DNA of 6,522 nt from positions 1-6,522 of the forward strand of contig CANJNU010000058.1 in NCBI GenBank assembly GCA_947475645.1, read 5' to 3'. Of the stretch, positions 1-6,081 are shown in pieces. Both the position numbers and the translations under genes were made by a program. Position 1 is the first letter of the stretch; each line of letters begins with the position of its first letter. The DNA comes from Bacteriovoracaceae bacterium. Lineage in GTDB: Bacteria; Bdellovibrionota; UBA1018. The notes below the pieces were generated by a model. The model did no database searches. It saw nothing but the letters and a program-made list of their open reading frames with translations, and was not told the DNA's origin.

Positions 1-547
1 TGACTTCAACCAAAAAAATTCGATCGTGCGAACTCGCAGTGTCGCGAATACGGTCGATCGCATCTACGGCGGTGTTCACTGCGGTATCGAAACCAATCGT
101 ATCTTCCGTACCCGCAATATCGTTATCGATGGTGCCAGGAACCCCAATCGTGGGAAATCCGGTTTCTTTCTCCATTAAGTGTGCGCCGGTGAATGATCCA
201 TCTCCACCAATCACGATCAGACCATTGATTCCTTTAAGTCGTAATATATTGGCGGCATCTTTTCGTACTGAGCGTTTATAGAAAGCCTCACAGCGATCGG
301 TTTTTAAAATAGTTCCCCCACGCTGAATGATATTTGCAACCGAGGAAAGAGTAAGGGGGGTGATTTGATCCTCGAGTAGGCCGCTGTAACCTTTCTGAAC
401 GCCACTCACTTCGCATCCTTGCGAAATAGCGTAGCGAACCACGGCACGGATAGCGGCATTCATACCGGGCGCATCGCCTCCGCTGGTCAGTACGGCGATA
501 CTTCGGTGGTGCTTTTTTGGGAGTTTAATATGTGGAATTTGAAGCAT
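1..547 (-). CDS. pfkA: ATP-dependent 6-phosphofructokinase, N-terminal 182 residues (3' end outside window)
   Basis: Phosphofructokinase phosphorylates fructose 6-phosphate with ATP to fructose 1,6-bisphosphate, the committed step of glycolysis, in the cytoplasm as a homotetramer. The minus strand reads open from the ATG at 547 to the window edge. Visible motifs are [18 protein letters not shown] near residues 21-38 (nucleotide-binding loop), GGDGS at 114-118, PGTIDND at 137-143 with the catalytic Asp at 141 (E. coli Asp127), and Arg176, matching the substrate-binding Arg162. Gly at 117 and Gly at 138 are the residues of ATP-using enzymes; pyrophosphate-dependent relatives usually have Asp and Lys there. 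The N-terminus is about 12 residues longer than in E. coli PfkA, but an in-frame TGA lies four codons upstream and no better internal start is seen. The gene starts 22 bases after gpmI ends and is probably co-transcribed with it; the ribosome binding site is weak. The window cuts the gene just before the expected MGR substrate motif. Confidence 0.96.
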   Translation of the reverse strand, partial: MLQIPHIKLPKKHHRSIAVLTSGGDAPGMNAAIRAVVRYAISQGCEVSGVQKGYSGLLEDQITPLTLSSVANIIQRGGTILKTDRCEAFYKRSVRKDAANILRLKGINGLIVIGGDGSFTGAHLMEKETGFPTIGVPGTIDNDIAGTEDTIGFDTAVNTAVDAIDRIRDTASSHDRIFLVEV

Positions 548-569
548 GTGAGGTTCTCAAGAAATAAGG

Positions 570-2159
570 TTAACGAGGAAGAAGACTTTTTCCCGTCATC
601 TCGGGAGGGGCGGGAAGTTTCATAAGATCTAAGAGTGTGGGCATGACATCTTCTAGTGTGCCGTCTTGGAGTGGAATTCTTGAGCTCTTCGGAGCAATTG
701 CCGAGTTGGGAGCAACCCACAGTGCGGGAACCGGATTGAGTGTATGTTGCGTGTGGAGCCGTCCTTCGGAGTCGCACATTTCTTCGGCATTTCCGTGATC
801 CGCGGTGATGAGCACGTGATAGCCAGCTTTTTGAGCGGCGCTCACTACTTGTGAGAGGCACTGATCGAGCGTTTCCATTGCTTTTATGGCGGCGCCATAG
901 TTTCCAGTGTGTCCTACCATATCGGCGTTGGCGAAGTTCATGAGCATGAAGTGAGGGGGATGAGTTTCAATTTTTTTACAAGCTGCGGCTGCCACGGCAA
1001 AGGCACTCATTTCGGGCTTTAAATCGTAGGTGGCAACGTCACGAGGAGAAGCGATCAGTTCACGTTCCTCGCCCAAAAAGGGGAGTTCCCGACCGGCATT
1101 AAAGAAGAAGGTTACATGAGCGTATTTTTCGGTTTCTGCTACTCGAAACTGACTGAGTTGATGAATTTCGAGCCACTCACCCATAATGTTTTTTTGGCTT
1201 TGCGGGCCGTAGGCTACGAGTAGGTTCTTGAGTTTAACGTCGTATTGAGTCATCCCCGCGATGAGCGAAGGCTGAAATCCCTGACGGCGATCAAACTCTG
1301 TGAATTCGGGCTCAGACAGCGCTTGGCAAATCTCGCGGGCGCGGTCGGAGCGGTAATTAAAGAAGATGACGCTATCGCCAGTTTGTAGGGCGCAGCGCGG
1401 GTCGAGAAGAGTGGGCTCAATAAATTCATCGGTTTTTCCGCGAAGATGAGCCTGCTGCCACGCCTGAAGAACGGGCGGGATGGTTGATTTTGGGTCTGGA
1501 ATAAATGTGGCAACTTGCCCGGTCATGGCTTGATAAGCGAGAGCCACTCGATCCCAGCGTTTGTCTCGATCCATCGCATAGTAGCGACCACTTAAAGTCG
1601 CAATTGTTGCCCTTGTACTATGAGGAGATTGGGAGTGAAAAGTGGGATGTGTGATGATTTTTTCAATATATCCGCGGCCCGAGTCGGGGGGGGTATCGCG
1701 TCCATCGGTAAAGAGATGAATACTGACTTCAGGAATTTTTAATTCGGCACAAAGATCCAAAAGTGCCCAGAGATGGTCGATGTGGCTGTGAACGCCGCCA
1801 TCAGAAAGAAGCCCCATGAGATGAACTCTGCCGGTGGTTTTGGCGCCGGTTTCGATGGTCTTCACTAAAGCGGGATTTTTGAAAAAGTCCCGATCCAGAA
1901 TCGACTTCGAGATGCGAGTCAGATCTTGATAGATCACCCGACCCGCTCCCATCGTCATATGGCCGACTTCACTATTTCCCATAACTCCATTCGGAAGTCC
2001 TACGGCGTGCCCATGAGTGATGAGCTGGGAGTGGGGATATTTTAGCAGAAGTTCGCGATAGAACGGCATTTTTGCATTCTGAATCGCATTAAAAGGTGAG
2101 TCTTTGCCGATTCCGAATCCATCGAGCACAATGAGAAGCGCTTTATCTGCAGAAGTCAT
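570..2159 (-). CDS. gpmI: 2,3-bisphosphoglycerate-independent phosphoglycerate mutase
   Basis: This enzyme interconverts 3- and 2-phosphoglycerate in glycolysis and gluconeogenesis through a phosphoserine intermediate and two Mn(II) ions. The 529-residue product is close to the family's usual 510-515. The alkaline-phosphatase-like core is split by an inserted phosphotransfer domain at about residues 80-300. Metal and catalytic residues are all visible: Asp13 in LDGFGIG, nucleophile Ser63 in MGNSEVGH, Asp413 and His417 in ADMVGHTGN, Asp454 and His455 in TADHGNAEEM, and His472. Substrate residues include His124 (GGVHSHIDH), Arg154-Asp155 (TDGRDTPP), Arg192 and Arg198, Arg270 and Arg273 (FFNYRSDRAREI) and Lys345 (EKYAHVTFFFNAGRE). 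The ATG at 2159 matches the family N-terminus, but there is no Shine-Dalgarno at a normal distance; a promoter-like pair ends only 8 bases upstream. It lies 57 bases after rlmH and 22 before pfkA, forming a glycolytic pair. No sign of damage. Confidence 0.97.
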   Translation of the reverse strand: MTSADKALLIVLDGFGIGKDSPFNAIQNAKMPFYRELLLKYPHSQLITHGHAVGLPNGVMGNSEVGHMTMGAGRVIYQDLTRISKSILDRDFFKNPALVKTIETGAKTTGRVHLMGLLSDGGVHSHIDHLWALLDLCAELKIPEVSIHLFTDGRDTPPDSGRGYIEKIITHPTFHSQSPHSTRATIATLSGRYYAMDRDKRWDRVALAYQAMTGQVATFIPDPKSTIPPVLQAWQQAHLRGKTDEFIEPTLLDPRCALQTGDSVIFFNYRSDRAREICQALSEPEFTEFDRRQGFQPSLIAGMTQYDVKLKNLLVAYGPQSQKNIMGEWLEIHQLSQFRVAETEKYAHVTFFFNAGRELPFLGEERELIASPRDVATYDLKPEMSAFAVAAAACKKIETHPPHFMLMNFANADMVGHTGNYGAAIKAMETLDQCLSQVVSAAQKAGYHVLITADHGNAEEMCDSEGRLHTQHTLNPVPALWVAPNSAIAPKSSRIPLQDGTLEDVMPTLLDLMKLPAPPEMTGKSLLPR

Positions 2160-2167
2160 CTTCTTGA

Positions 2168-2196
2168 ATTGTATCGGAGAACGCCAAGGAGCTCAA
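2168..2196 (-). promoter_or_regulatory. Candidate sigma70-type promoter for gpmI-pfkA
   Basis: On the minus strand, TTGAGC (2191-2196, 4 of 6 to TTGACA) is followed after exactly 17 bases by TACAAT (2168-2173, 5 of 6 to TATAAT). Both lie in the 57-base gap between rlmH and gpmI. The hexamer ends 8 bases before the gpmI ATG, so normal initiation would fall at about 2160-2162 and leave almost no 5' leader. This is a consensus match only; transcription could equally run through from rlmH, as I see no terminator in the gap. Confidence 0.5.
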
Positions 2197-2216
2197 CAAA
2201 TCAGGCTGCTCATTGC

Positions 2217-2711
2217 TTAACCCTGAACATGGTAGGGGTGACCGCGCGTTACGCTCCAGGCTCGGTAGAGTTGCTCGGCTACGACTACGCGTGCCAATTC
2301 GTGAGGAAGGGTTTGTGGGCCCAGGCTCACCAACCCCCTTGCCTGCGAATGAAGAGATGGGGCAAACCCTAGGCTGCTGCCTAAGCAGAAGGCTACTTCG
2401 GTTACACCCGAGGCTTCCCACTCGTTGACCATCTTGGCCCAATCTTGGGTAGATTGAGATTTCCCTACTTCATCCAGAAGGTAGAATATTCCCCGAGGGG
2501 AGAGGAGTGAGTTCAGCTTCTCTCGAAGAATCAGTGCCTCCTTCTCTTGAATCTGCGCCCTTGAGGCAGGTGACTTGTCAGGTACTGCAATGGCCTTGAG
2601 CTCGTGTTCGCTGGTTGCGACCCAATGCTGAAGATTGCGCAAATAATAGGCGCACGACTCTCCTAATCCCGGAGTTCTCATTTTTCCAAAGGCTAATAGA
2701 TGCAGACGCAT
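2217..2711 (-). CDS. rlmH: 23S rRNA (pseudouridine-1915-N3)-methyltransferase
   Basis: RlmH is a SPOUT-fold (trefoil-knot) homodimer that uses S-adenosylmethionine to methylate N3 of pseudouridine 1915 in helix 69 of 23S rRNA, acting on assembled 70S ribosomes. The 164-residue product fits the family's 155-160. Seen are the N-terminal strand MRLHLLAFGKM, LDEVGK at 79-84, the knot region around 108-135, and the C-terminal signature HELARVVVAEQLYRAW (137-152) with HPYH at 158-161. The start at 2711 was chosen over an in-frame ATG 27 codons upstream, because the upstream residues overlap rsfS and do not resemble the family. It begins 11 bases after the rsfS stop with no clear Shine-Dalgarno, so coupling to rsfS translation is likely. 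One oddity: the glycine loop usually written GGPxG or GGSxG reads GSSLG at 111-115. The first Gly, which contacts SAM in known structures as I recall, is kept. The identification does not depend on that loop. Confidence 0.93.
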   Translation of the reverse strand: MRLHLLAFGKMRTPGLGESCAYYLRNLQHWVATSEHELKAIAVPDKSPASRAQIQEKEALILREKLNSLLSPRGIFYLLDEVGKSQSTQDWAKMVNEWEASGVTEVAFCLGSSLGFAPSLHSQARGLVSLGPQTLPHELARVVVAEQLYRAWSVTRGHPYHVQG

Positions 2712-2722
2712 GGACCGAGGCT

Positions 2723-3157
2723 TTAGTTGAGGCGAGATGCGCCTGGGCCGTAAAACTCTGCAGGAATTTTCACGTGGGGTGCGCTCACCCAAAGATTTTC
2801 GAGATCATAGTATTCACGAAGCGCATCTAAGAAAACGTGTACAACAACATCGCCGAAATCCATGAGCACCCAGCGACCCTCGGTGAAGCCCTCGGAAGAG
2901 AGGAGTTCATAGCCTAGCTTCTCCAACTGAGCTTCTACGCCATGAGCGATCGCTTGAACTTGGCGATCGGAGCTACCGCTACAAATTACAAAGTAGTGGG
3001 TGAAGCTGGAGATTTCGTTGATATCGAGGATCTTTGTGTTCTCTGCCTTTTTCTCAATCACTGCACGGGCACACTCAAGGGCTTTTTCGAGAGAGGGCTC
3101 AAGGGCAGGGCTGGAAGAAGAGGATGTTTCAGACTTTTGAGTTTTATTTGTGGACAT
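2723..3157 (-). CDS. rsfS: Ribosomal silencing factor RsfS (Iojap family)
   Basis: RsfS binds ribosomal protein uL14 on the 50S subunit and blocks joining to 30S, lowering translation during starvation. The 144-residue product contains the complete family core at about residues 22-123: an N-terminal helix (SLEKALECARAVIEKKA), the segment DINEISSFTHYFVICSGSS (45-63), QVQAIAHGVE, then GRWVLMDFGDVVVHVF (94-109) and REYYDLENLW (114-123). The first 20 residues are a low-complexity Ser/Thr/Lys-rich leader not present in the 105-residue E. coli protein, and about 20 residues follow the usual ending. The ATG at 3157 lies 8 bases past the nadD stop, with GGAAAG 11 bases upstream. A GTG at 3169 in the same frame overlaps the nadD TGA as GTGA and is a possible alternative start, adding four residues. 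The frame stays open far upstream, but that part is a shadow of nadD. The nadD-rsfS-rlmH neighbourhood is common in bacteria. Confidence 0.94.
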   Translation of the reverse strand: MSTNKTQKSETSSSSSPALEPSLEKALECARAVIEKKAENTKILDINEISSFTHYFVICSGSSDRQVQAIAHGVEAQLEKLGYELLSSEGFTEGRWVLMDFGDVVVHVFLDALREYYDLENLWVSAPHVKIPAEFYGPGASRLN

Positions 3158-3165
3158 AAATTCTA

Positions 3166-3873
3166 TCACTTTCCGTCGCTGGACGAGGTTCTCGCGGAAG
3201 TACCATAAATGCCTCGTTGCATCAAATAGCGTTCTACGTTTGGAGTAAGGGTTTTTTCGGGAGGGACGCCTTTTCGGGCGAAATTCTCGCGAATTTGGGT
3301 TGAGGAAACGGCTGGAGCCGGGGTTGGGCAAAGTATGAGGTTCTCCCATTCGGAGAAACCCCGTTCTGATTGAGTTTTCTTCAAAAGCCCGCTTGCTTCC
3401 CATTCTGAGAGGAGCGAGTGGGGACTGGTTTGACCTTGGCGATTGAGAACGATCCAATGACAAAGATCGAGCAGTTCTGGAAATCGGTGCCATCGGGGAA
3501 GCTGGATGAGCTGGTCGGTACCGATCACGAAGGCCAGTTTCGGAATCTCGTTTTTGAGCTCCAGAAGGGTATCGAAAGTGTAAGTAGGTCCGTGAGGATT
3601 CTTCTCGGCACGGCTCAATTCTGAGTGTTCGATCGATACCGACCCCCGAAGCCTGGGCAGGCCGGGAATCTGTTCTTCGAAGCAAAGTCGAGTCATTGCT
3701 ACTCGGTCTTCGAGGGGGGTAGTCGTTTTTTTGAGTGGAGGCGCGGGTGAAGGAAGAAGTAATACTCTCTTCACTCCTGGATTCTCAAATAACCCCTGGA
3801 CGGCCATCCGATGGCCTAAGTGGGGTGGATCGAACGTTCCGCCAAAAAGGGCGGTGACTTCATTCCAACGCAA
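3166..3873 (-). CDS. nadD: Nicotinate-nucleotide adenylyltransferase
   Basis: NadD transfers AMP from ATP to nicotinate mononucleotide, giving deamido-NAD, in the cytoplasmic pathway to NAD shared by de novo synthesis and salvage. The 235-residue product has the nucleotidyltransferase signature GGTFDPPHLGH at 11-21, YTFDTL at 98-103, IGTDQL at 117-122 and the second ATP-binding motif SSTQIRE at 190-196. Length is slightly above the usual 190-220; the extra is a Ser-rich C-terminal tail after IYG. The start is a TTG at 3873. It is the only start-like codon that keeps the usual short lead-in to GGTFDP, since the ATG at 3863 is out of frame, and it has GGTGA 7 bases upstream. The TTG comes 2 bases after the obg stop, so translation is probably coupled to obg and the rare start may keep NadD levels modest. 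In related genomes proB/proA often lie between obg and nadD; here they do not. Confidence 0.95.
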   Translation of the reverse strand: MRWNEVTALFGGTFDPPHLGHRMAVQGLFENPGVKRVLLLPSPAPPLKKTTTPLEDRVAMTRLCFEEQIPGLPRLRGSVSIEHSELSRAEKNPHGPTYTFDTLLELKNEIPKLAFVIGTDQLIQLPRWHRFPELLDLCHWIVLNRQGQTSPHSLLSEWEASGLLKKTQSERGFSEWENLILCPTPAPAVSSTQIRENFARKGVPPEKTLTPNVERYLMQRGIYGTSARTSSSDGK

Positions 3874-3875
3874 AT

Positions 3876-5018
3876 CTATTTCACCCGAAGTTGAAGATCG
3901 TCTGGCAAGCGCACTTTAATTCCGTTGTTTTGGCGGTCGAGTCGGAATGCTTGAAGTATGGAATCGACGCATCCTAATAGCTCGTTCACACCAGATCCGC
4001 TCACGGCTGAAATAACCATGGGCTCGAGATCATGGGGAGCATTTTCACGTAATTCGCAAATCTTCGCGCGTAAGGCCTTCTGAGCTCGTTCAACCAGAAC
4101 CGGGTCGGACTCGAGTAAATCGAGTTTATTCAGTACAACGATTTCTGGCTTTTGGAGGAGTTCTTCGTTGAAGAGTCTCAATTCGTTCCGAATGGTCGCG
4201 TACCGCTCAGTCAGATTACGAATGGCCGAATCAAAGCTGTCTTCTCCGTCTTGAGTTGCTTCCTCAAGAAATTGCGTTCCGTCGAGCAAGTGAACGAACA
4301 AAGCTGTGCGTTCGATGTGCTTGAGAAAGCGAGTTCCGAGTCCCAAACCGCGATGGGCACCTTCGATTAGTCCGGGTACGTCAGCTACCACGAAAGTACG
4401 AAGGTCGGGGAGTTGTACTACGCCCAAATTAGGAATGAGTGTAGTGAACGCATAGTCAGCTACTTTAGGCCGAGCAGCGCTGATGCGAGAAATGAGCGTT
4501 GATTTGCCGGCATTCGGAAAACCGATGATACCGACATCTGCAAGAAGCCTGAGTTCGAGTTTAATTTCGAGGGCAGTTCCATCCTCGCCGGGTTGAGCAA
4601 AGCGAGGAGCCTGAAAAGTTGAGCTAACAAAGTGAGAATTCCCCTTGCCGCCGCGGCCCCCTTCGCATGCAACCCATACTTGGCCTTCTTCTGTAAAGTC
4701 GATGAGAAGTTCGCCTGTTTCCGAGTTGCGAATCAAGGTGCCGACTGGAACGCGAAGTTCGATGTTGTCGCCGTCTTTTCCTGCTTTATTGGCTCCCGAG
4801 CCATGCATGCCGGCAGGGGCTTGATAGGCGCGTCGAAAGCGAAAATCCTGAAGTGTGCTCAGTTGAGAGGTAGCTACAAAAATTACGTCAGCCCCATCTC
4901 CACCGTCGCCGCCATCAGGGCCCCCGCGTGGAATAAAAGTCTCTCTGCGGAAGCTCACGCAGCCTGGGCCGCCATGTCCACCTGCAACTCGAATCGTCGC
5001 TTCGTCAATAAATCGCAT
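3876..5018 (-). CDS. obg: GTPase Obg/CgtA, 50S ribosome assembly factor
   Basis: Obg is an essential GTPase that binds late 50S precursors and links ribosome assembly to the GTP/ppGpp state of the cell. The 380-residue product shows the N-terminal glycine-rich Obg domain (about 1-158, e.g. GGPDGGDGGDG at 32-42) and a complete G domain: G1 GFPNAGKST at 166-174, switch I YAFTTLIPNLG at 189-199, G3 DVPGLIEGAHRGLGLG at 213-228, G4 NKLD at 297-300 and G5 SAVSGSG at 337-343. It ends about 35 residues after G5, so the C-terminal OCT domain of Firmicutes Obg is lacking. The ATG at 5018 was chosen over an in-frame ATG 33 codons upstream because MRFIDEATI fits the family start and AGGGGAAG lies 7 bases before it; the upstream codons overlap a terminator hairpin. 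The gene follows rplU-rpmA, its usual neighbours, and leads straight into nadD with a 2-base gap. Confidence 0.97.
   Translation of the reverse strand: MRFIDEATIRVAGGHGGPGCVSFRRETFIPRGGPDGGDGGDGADVIFVATSQLSTLQDFRFRRAYQAPAGMHGSGANKAGKDGDNIELRVPVGTLIRNSETGELLIDFTEEGQVWVACEGGRGGKGNSHFVSSTFQAPRFAQPGEDGTALEIKLELRLLADVGIIGFPNAGKSTLISRISAARPKVADYAFTTLIPNLGVVQLPDLRTFVVADVPGLIEGAHRGLGLGTRFLKHIERTALFVHLLDGTQFLEEATQDGEDSFDSAIRNLTERYATIRNELRLFNEELLQKPEIVVLNKLDLLESDPVLVERAQKALRAKICELRENAPHDLEPMVISAVSGSGVNELLGCVDSILQAFRLDRQNNGIKVRLPDDLQLRVK
3881..3885 (-). promoter_or_regulatory. Ribosome binding site supporting the TTG start of nadD
   Basis: The minus strand reads GGTGA here, matching the 3' part of the consensus AGGAGGTGA, 7 bases before the TTG at 3873. 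It sits inside the last codons of obg. This position is the main support for choosing TTG as the nadD start. Confidence 0.6.
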
Positions 5019-5025
5019 GAACGTA

Positions 5026-5033
5026 CTTCCCCT
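5026..5033 (-). promoter_or_regulatory. Ribosome binding site of obg
   Basis: AGGGGAAG on the minus strand, 7 bases before the ATG at 5018, decides between this start and the upstream in-frame ATG at 5117. The rpmA start has a nearly identical element, AGGGAAG (5443-5449), at the same distance. Confidence 0.7.
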
Positions 5034-5042
5034 GTGCGGAGC

Positions 5043-5071
5043 GGATAACACAATGCAGTAACGCACCGCAA
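5043..5071 (-). promoter_or_regulatory. Weak candidate promoter for the obg-nadD-rsfS-rlmH unit
   Basis: A terminator lies just upstream, so obg should have its own promoter in the short space after it. The best minus-strand match is TTGCGG (5066-5071), a 17-base spacer and TTATCC (5043-5048), giving a leader of about 20 bases that contains the obg ribosome binding site. Both hexamers are poor matches, so the call rests mainly on context. Confidence 0.25.
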
Positions 5072-5084
5072 GTTCCGAATATAA

Positions 5085-5133
5085 ATAAAAACCCCCAAAT
5101 CTTAAGCCGGATCTCATCCGGGGATTTGGGGGT
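5085..5133 (-). terminator. Rho-independent terminator after rpmA
   Basis: An 11-base inverted repeat, ACCCCCAAATC at 5091-5101 and GATTTGGGGGT at 5123-5133, encloses a second 6-base stem, CCGGAT at 5107-5112 and ATCCGG at 5116-5121, with a 3-base loop. On the minus strand the hairpin is followed at once by a T-rich run (TTTTATTTAT). It starts 38 bases after the rpmA stop codon and ends the rplU-rpmA transcript before obg. Some read-through to obg remains possible. Confidence 0.85.
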
Positions 5134-5171
5134 AAATGATCTTGTGAGATTCTTTTTTTAAGTGTTACCGA

Positions 5172-5435
5172 TTATGCAGCAGGTGCTGCGTAAACAGAAA
5201 TTTGCTTACGAGTGCGATCATAGCGTTCAAAAGTAACAACGCCTGGAATGAGAGCGTAAAGAGTAAAGTCCTTACCTAGTCCTACATTACGACCTGGGTG
5301 GAAACGTGTTCCACGTTGGCGAACGAGAATCTCACCTGCGTTAACCTTTTGTCCGCCATAGCGCTTTACGCCAAGCATCTTCGGGTTACTATCACGACCG
5401 TTTCTTGAACTACCACCGGCTTTTTTATGTGCCAT
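5172..5435 (-). CDS. rpmA: 50S ribosomal protein L27 (bL27)
   Basis: L27 is a large-subunit protein whose flexible N-terminus reaches toward the peptidyl transferase centre and helps place the tRNA acceptor ends. The 87-residue product has the family length and the signatures [16 protein letters not shown] at 1-16, [28 protein letters not shown] (about 21-48) and [17 protein letters not shown] (about 51-67). The mature-type N-terminus begins directly with [10 protein letters not shown], so the cleavable extension of Firmicutes L27 is absent. The ATG at 5435 is preceded by AGGGAAG at a 7-base spacing. It follows rplU by 97 bases, a rather long gap for this pair, and is followed by a strong terminator. 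Confidence 0.98.
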   Translation of the reverse strand: MAHKKAGGSSRNGRDSNPKMLGVKRYGGQKVNAGEILVRQRGTRFHPGRNVGLGKDFTLYALIPGVVTFERYDRTRKQISVYAAPAA

Positions 5436-5477
5436 GATCGATCTTCCCTTTGGATTCGACTAACTCTCACTTAACGG

Positions 5478-5491
5478 TGCCCACGTAGGCA
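5478..5491. other. Imperfect palindrome in the rplU-rpmA gap
   Basis: TGCCCACGTAGGCA reads almost the same on both strands, with only the fifth base and its partner unpaired and a central ACGT. It lies about 40 bases before the rpmA start in the 97-base spacer. It could be a small RNA hairpin, a protein site or chance; there is no T-run, so it is not a terminator. Confidence 0.2.
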
Positions 5492-5532
5492 TCCTTAAAA
5501 AAAGGAGAGGGTTTAATATTATGAAAAGAAAA

Positions 5533-6072
5533 TTACTTAGCAGCTTTAGCTGAAGTCTTCTTAGCGGCAGGTTTTTTCTCTGCTTTAGGAGTTCCAGCTT
5601 TAATTTCTGCGGTAATCCGAGCTGCCATGCGCTTACGTGATCCCAAAGTTTTGGGAGTGTGAGCAAGGCCTACCGGCTTCAGCATCGTGTGGAACTTGCT
5701 GAGCGTCGTCTTCATATCAACAGCACTCAAAGTTTCAGTTTCGCCTGCTCCGTTGCTTACTGATTTAATCAGAAGCTGAGTTTGGAATTGGCGATGACCT
5801 TGAGTACGACGATATTGCTTACGGCGCTTCATCTTAATGATGAGTAGCTTTTCACCACGGCCCTGGGCCACGACTTCGCTTTGAACGGCCGCACCAGCTA
5901 ATAAAGGCTTACCTACCCAGACTTGGGTAGTTTCGCCAGCCGTCTTGCTTGCGAATAAAATGTTTTCAAACTTAATTTCCGTGCCAACGTCGCCATCTAG
6001 TTTTTCAACTTGGATGATATCGCCTGCTTGGACACGGTACTGTTTACCACCAGATTCAATGACTGCGTACAT
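5533..6072 (-). CDS. rplU: 50S ribosomal protein L21 (bL21) with long basic C-terminal extension
   Basis: L21 binds 23S rRNA on the large subunit, in contact with L20. Residues 1-106 form a complete L21: MYAVIESGGKQYRVQAGD at the N-terminus, VEKLDGDVG, and the signature region GRGEKLLIIKMKRRKQYRRTQGHRQ (about 71-95) ending with the LIKSVS strand. Ordinary bacterial L21 stops near residue 103; here about 73 further residues follow. Of these, 107-145 have mixed composition and 146-179 are rich in Lys and Ala, ending KKTSAKAAK, resembling histone-H1-like or disordered rRNA-binding tails. The extension is in the same continuous frame with no sign of a frameshift. Extended tails are known in some proteobacterial L21 proteins, but I do not recognise this one. 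The ATG at 6072 fits the conserved family start although no clear Shine-Dalgarno precedes it. The gene is 48 bases downstream of cdd and leads the rplU-rpmA unit. Confidence 0.96.
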   Translation of the reverse strand: MYAVIESGGKQYRVQAGDIIQVEKLDGDVGTEIKFENILFASKTAGETTQVWVGKPLLAGAAVQSEVVAQGRGEKLLIIKMKRRKQYRRTQGHRQFQTQLLIKSVSNGAGETETLSAVDMKTTLSKFHTMLKPVGLAHTPKTLGSRKRMAARITAEIKAGTPKAEKKPAAKKTSAKAAK

Positions 6073-6081
6073 AGAGGCCGC

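Noticed and set aside
39..281. Plus-strand reading frame at the left edge.
   Set aside because: It is antisense to pfkA, whose motifs on the minus strand account for the whole region.
487..861. Minus-strand reading frame of 124 codons spanning the gpmI-pfkA junction.
   Set aside because: It overlaps the well-conserved 3' part of gpmI and the start of pfkA in another frame and has an Arg/Ser-rich shadow composition.
2712..2792. In-frame ATG at 2792 giving a 191-residue RlmH.
   Set aside because: The extra 27 residues overlap rsfS and do not resemble any RlmH N-terminus; MRLHLLAFGK at 2711 matches the family start.
3158..3685. The rsfS frame stays open far upstream, giving an apparent 320-residue protein.
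   Set aside because: The upstream part lies antiparallel to nothing and in a shifted frame over nadD, is Arg/Ser/Pro-rich without any recognisable motif, and the conserved RsfS core begins well inside; it is a shadow of nadD.
4632..5048. Plus-strand reading frame of 138 codons opposite obg.
   Set aside because: It is antisense to the conserved glycine-rich Obg domain and shows no family motif or ribosome binding site.
5019..5117. In-frame ATG at 5117 giving a 413-residue Obg.
   Set aside because: It falls inside the terminator hairpin, has no Shine-Dalgarno, and the true family start MRFIDEA has AGGGGAAG at 7 bases.
5134..5160. Small inverted repeat ATCT/AGAT followed by a run of T on the plus strand.
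   Set aside because: The stem is only four A/T-rich pairs and no plus-strand gene needs a terminator here.
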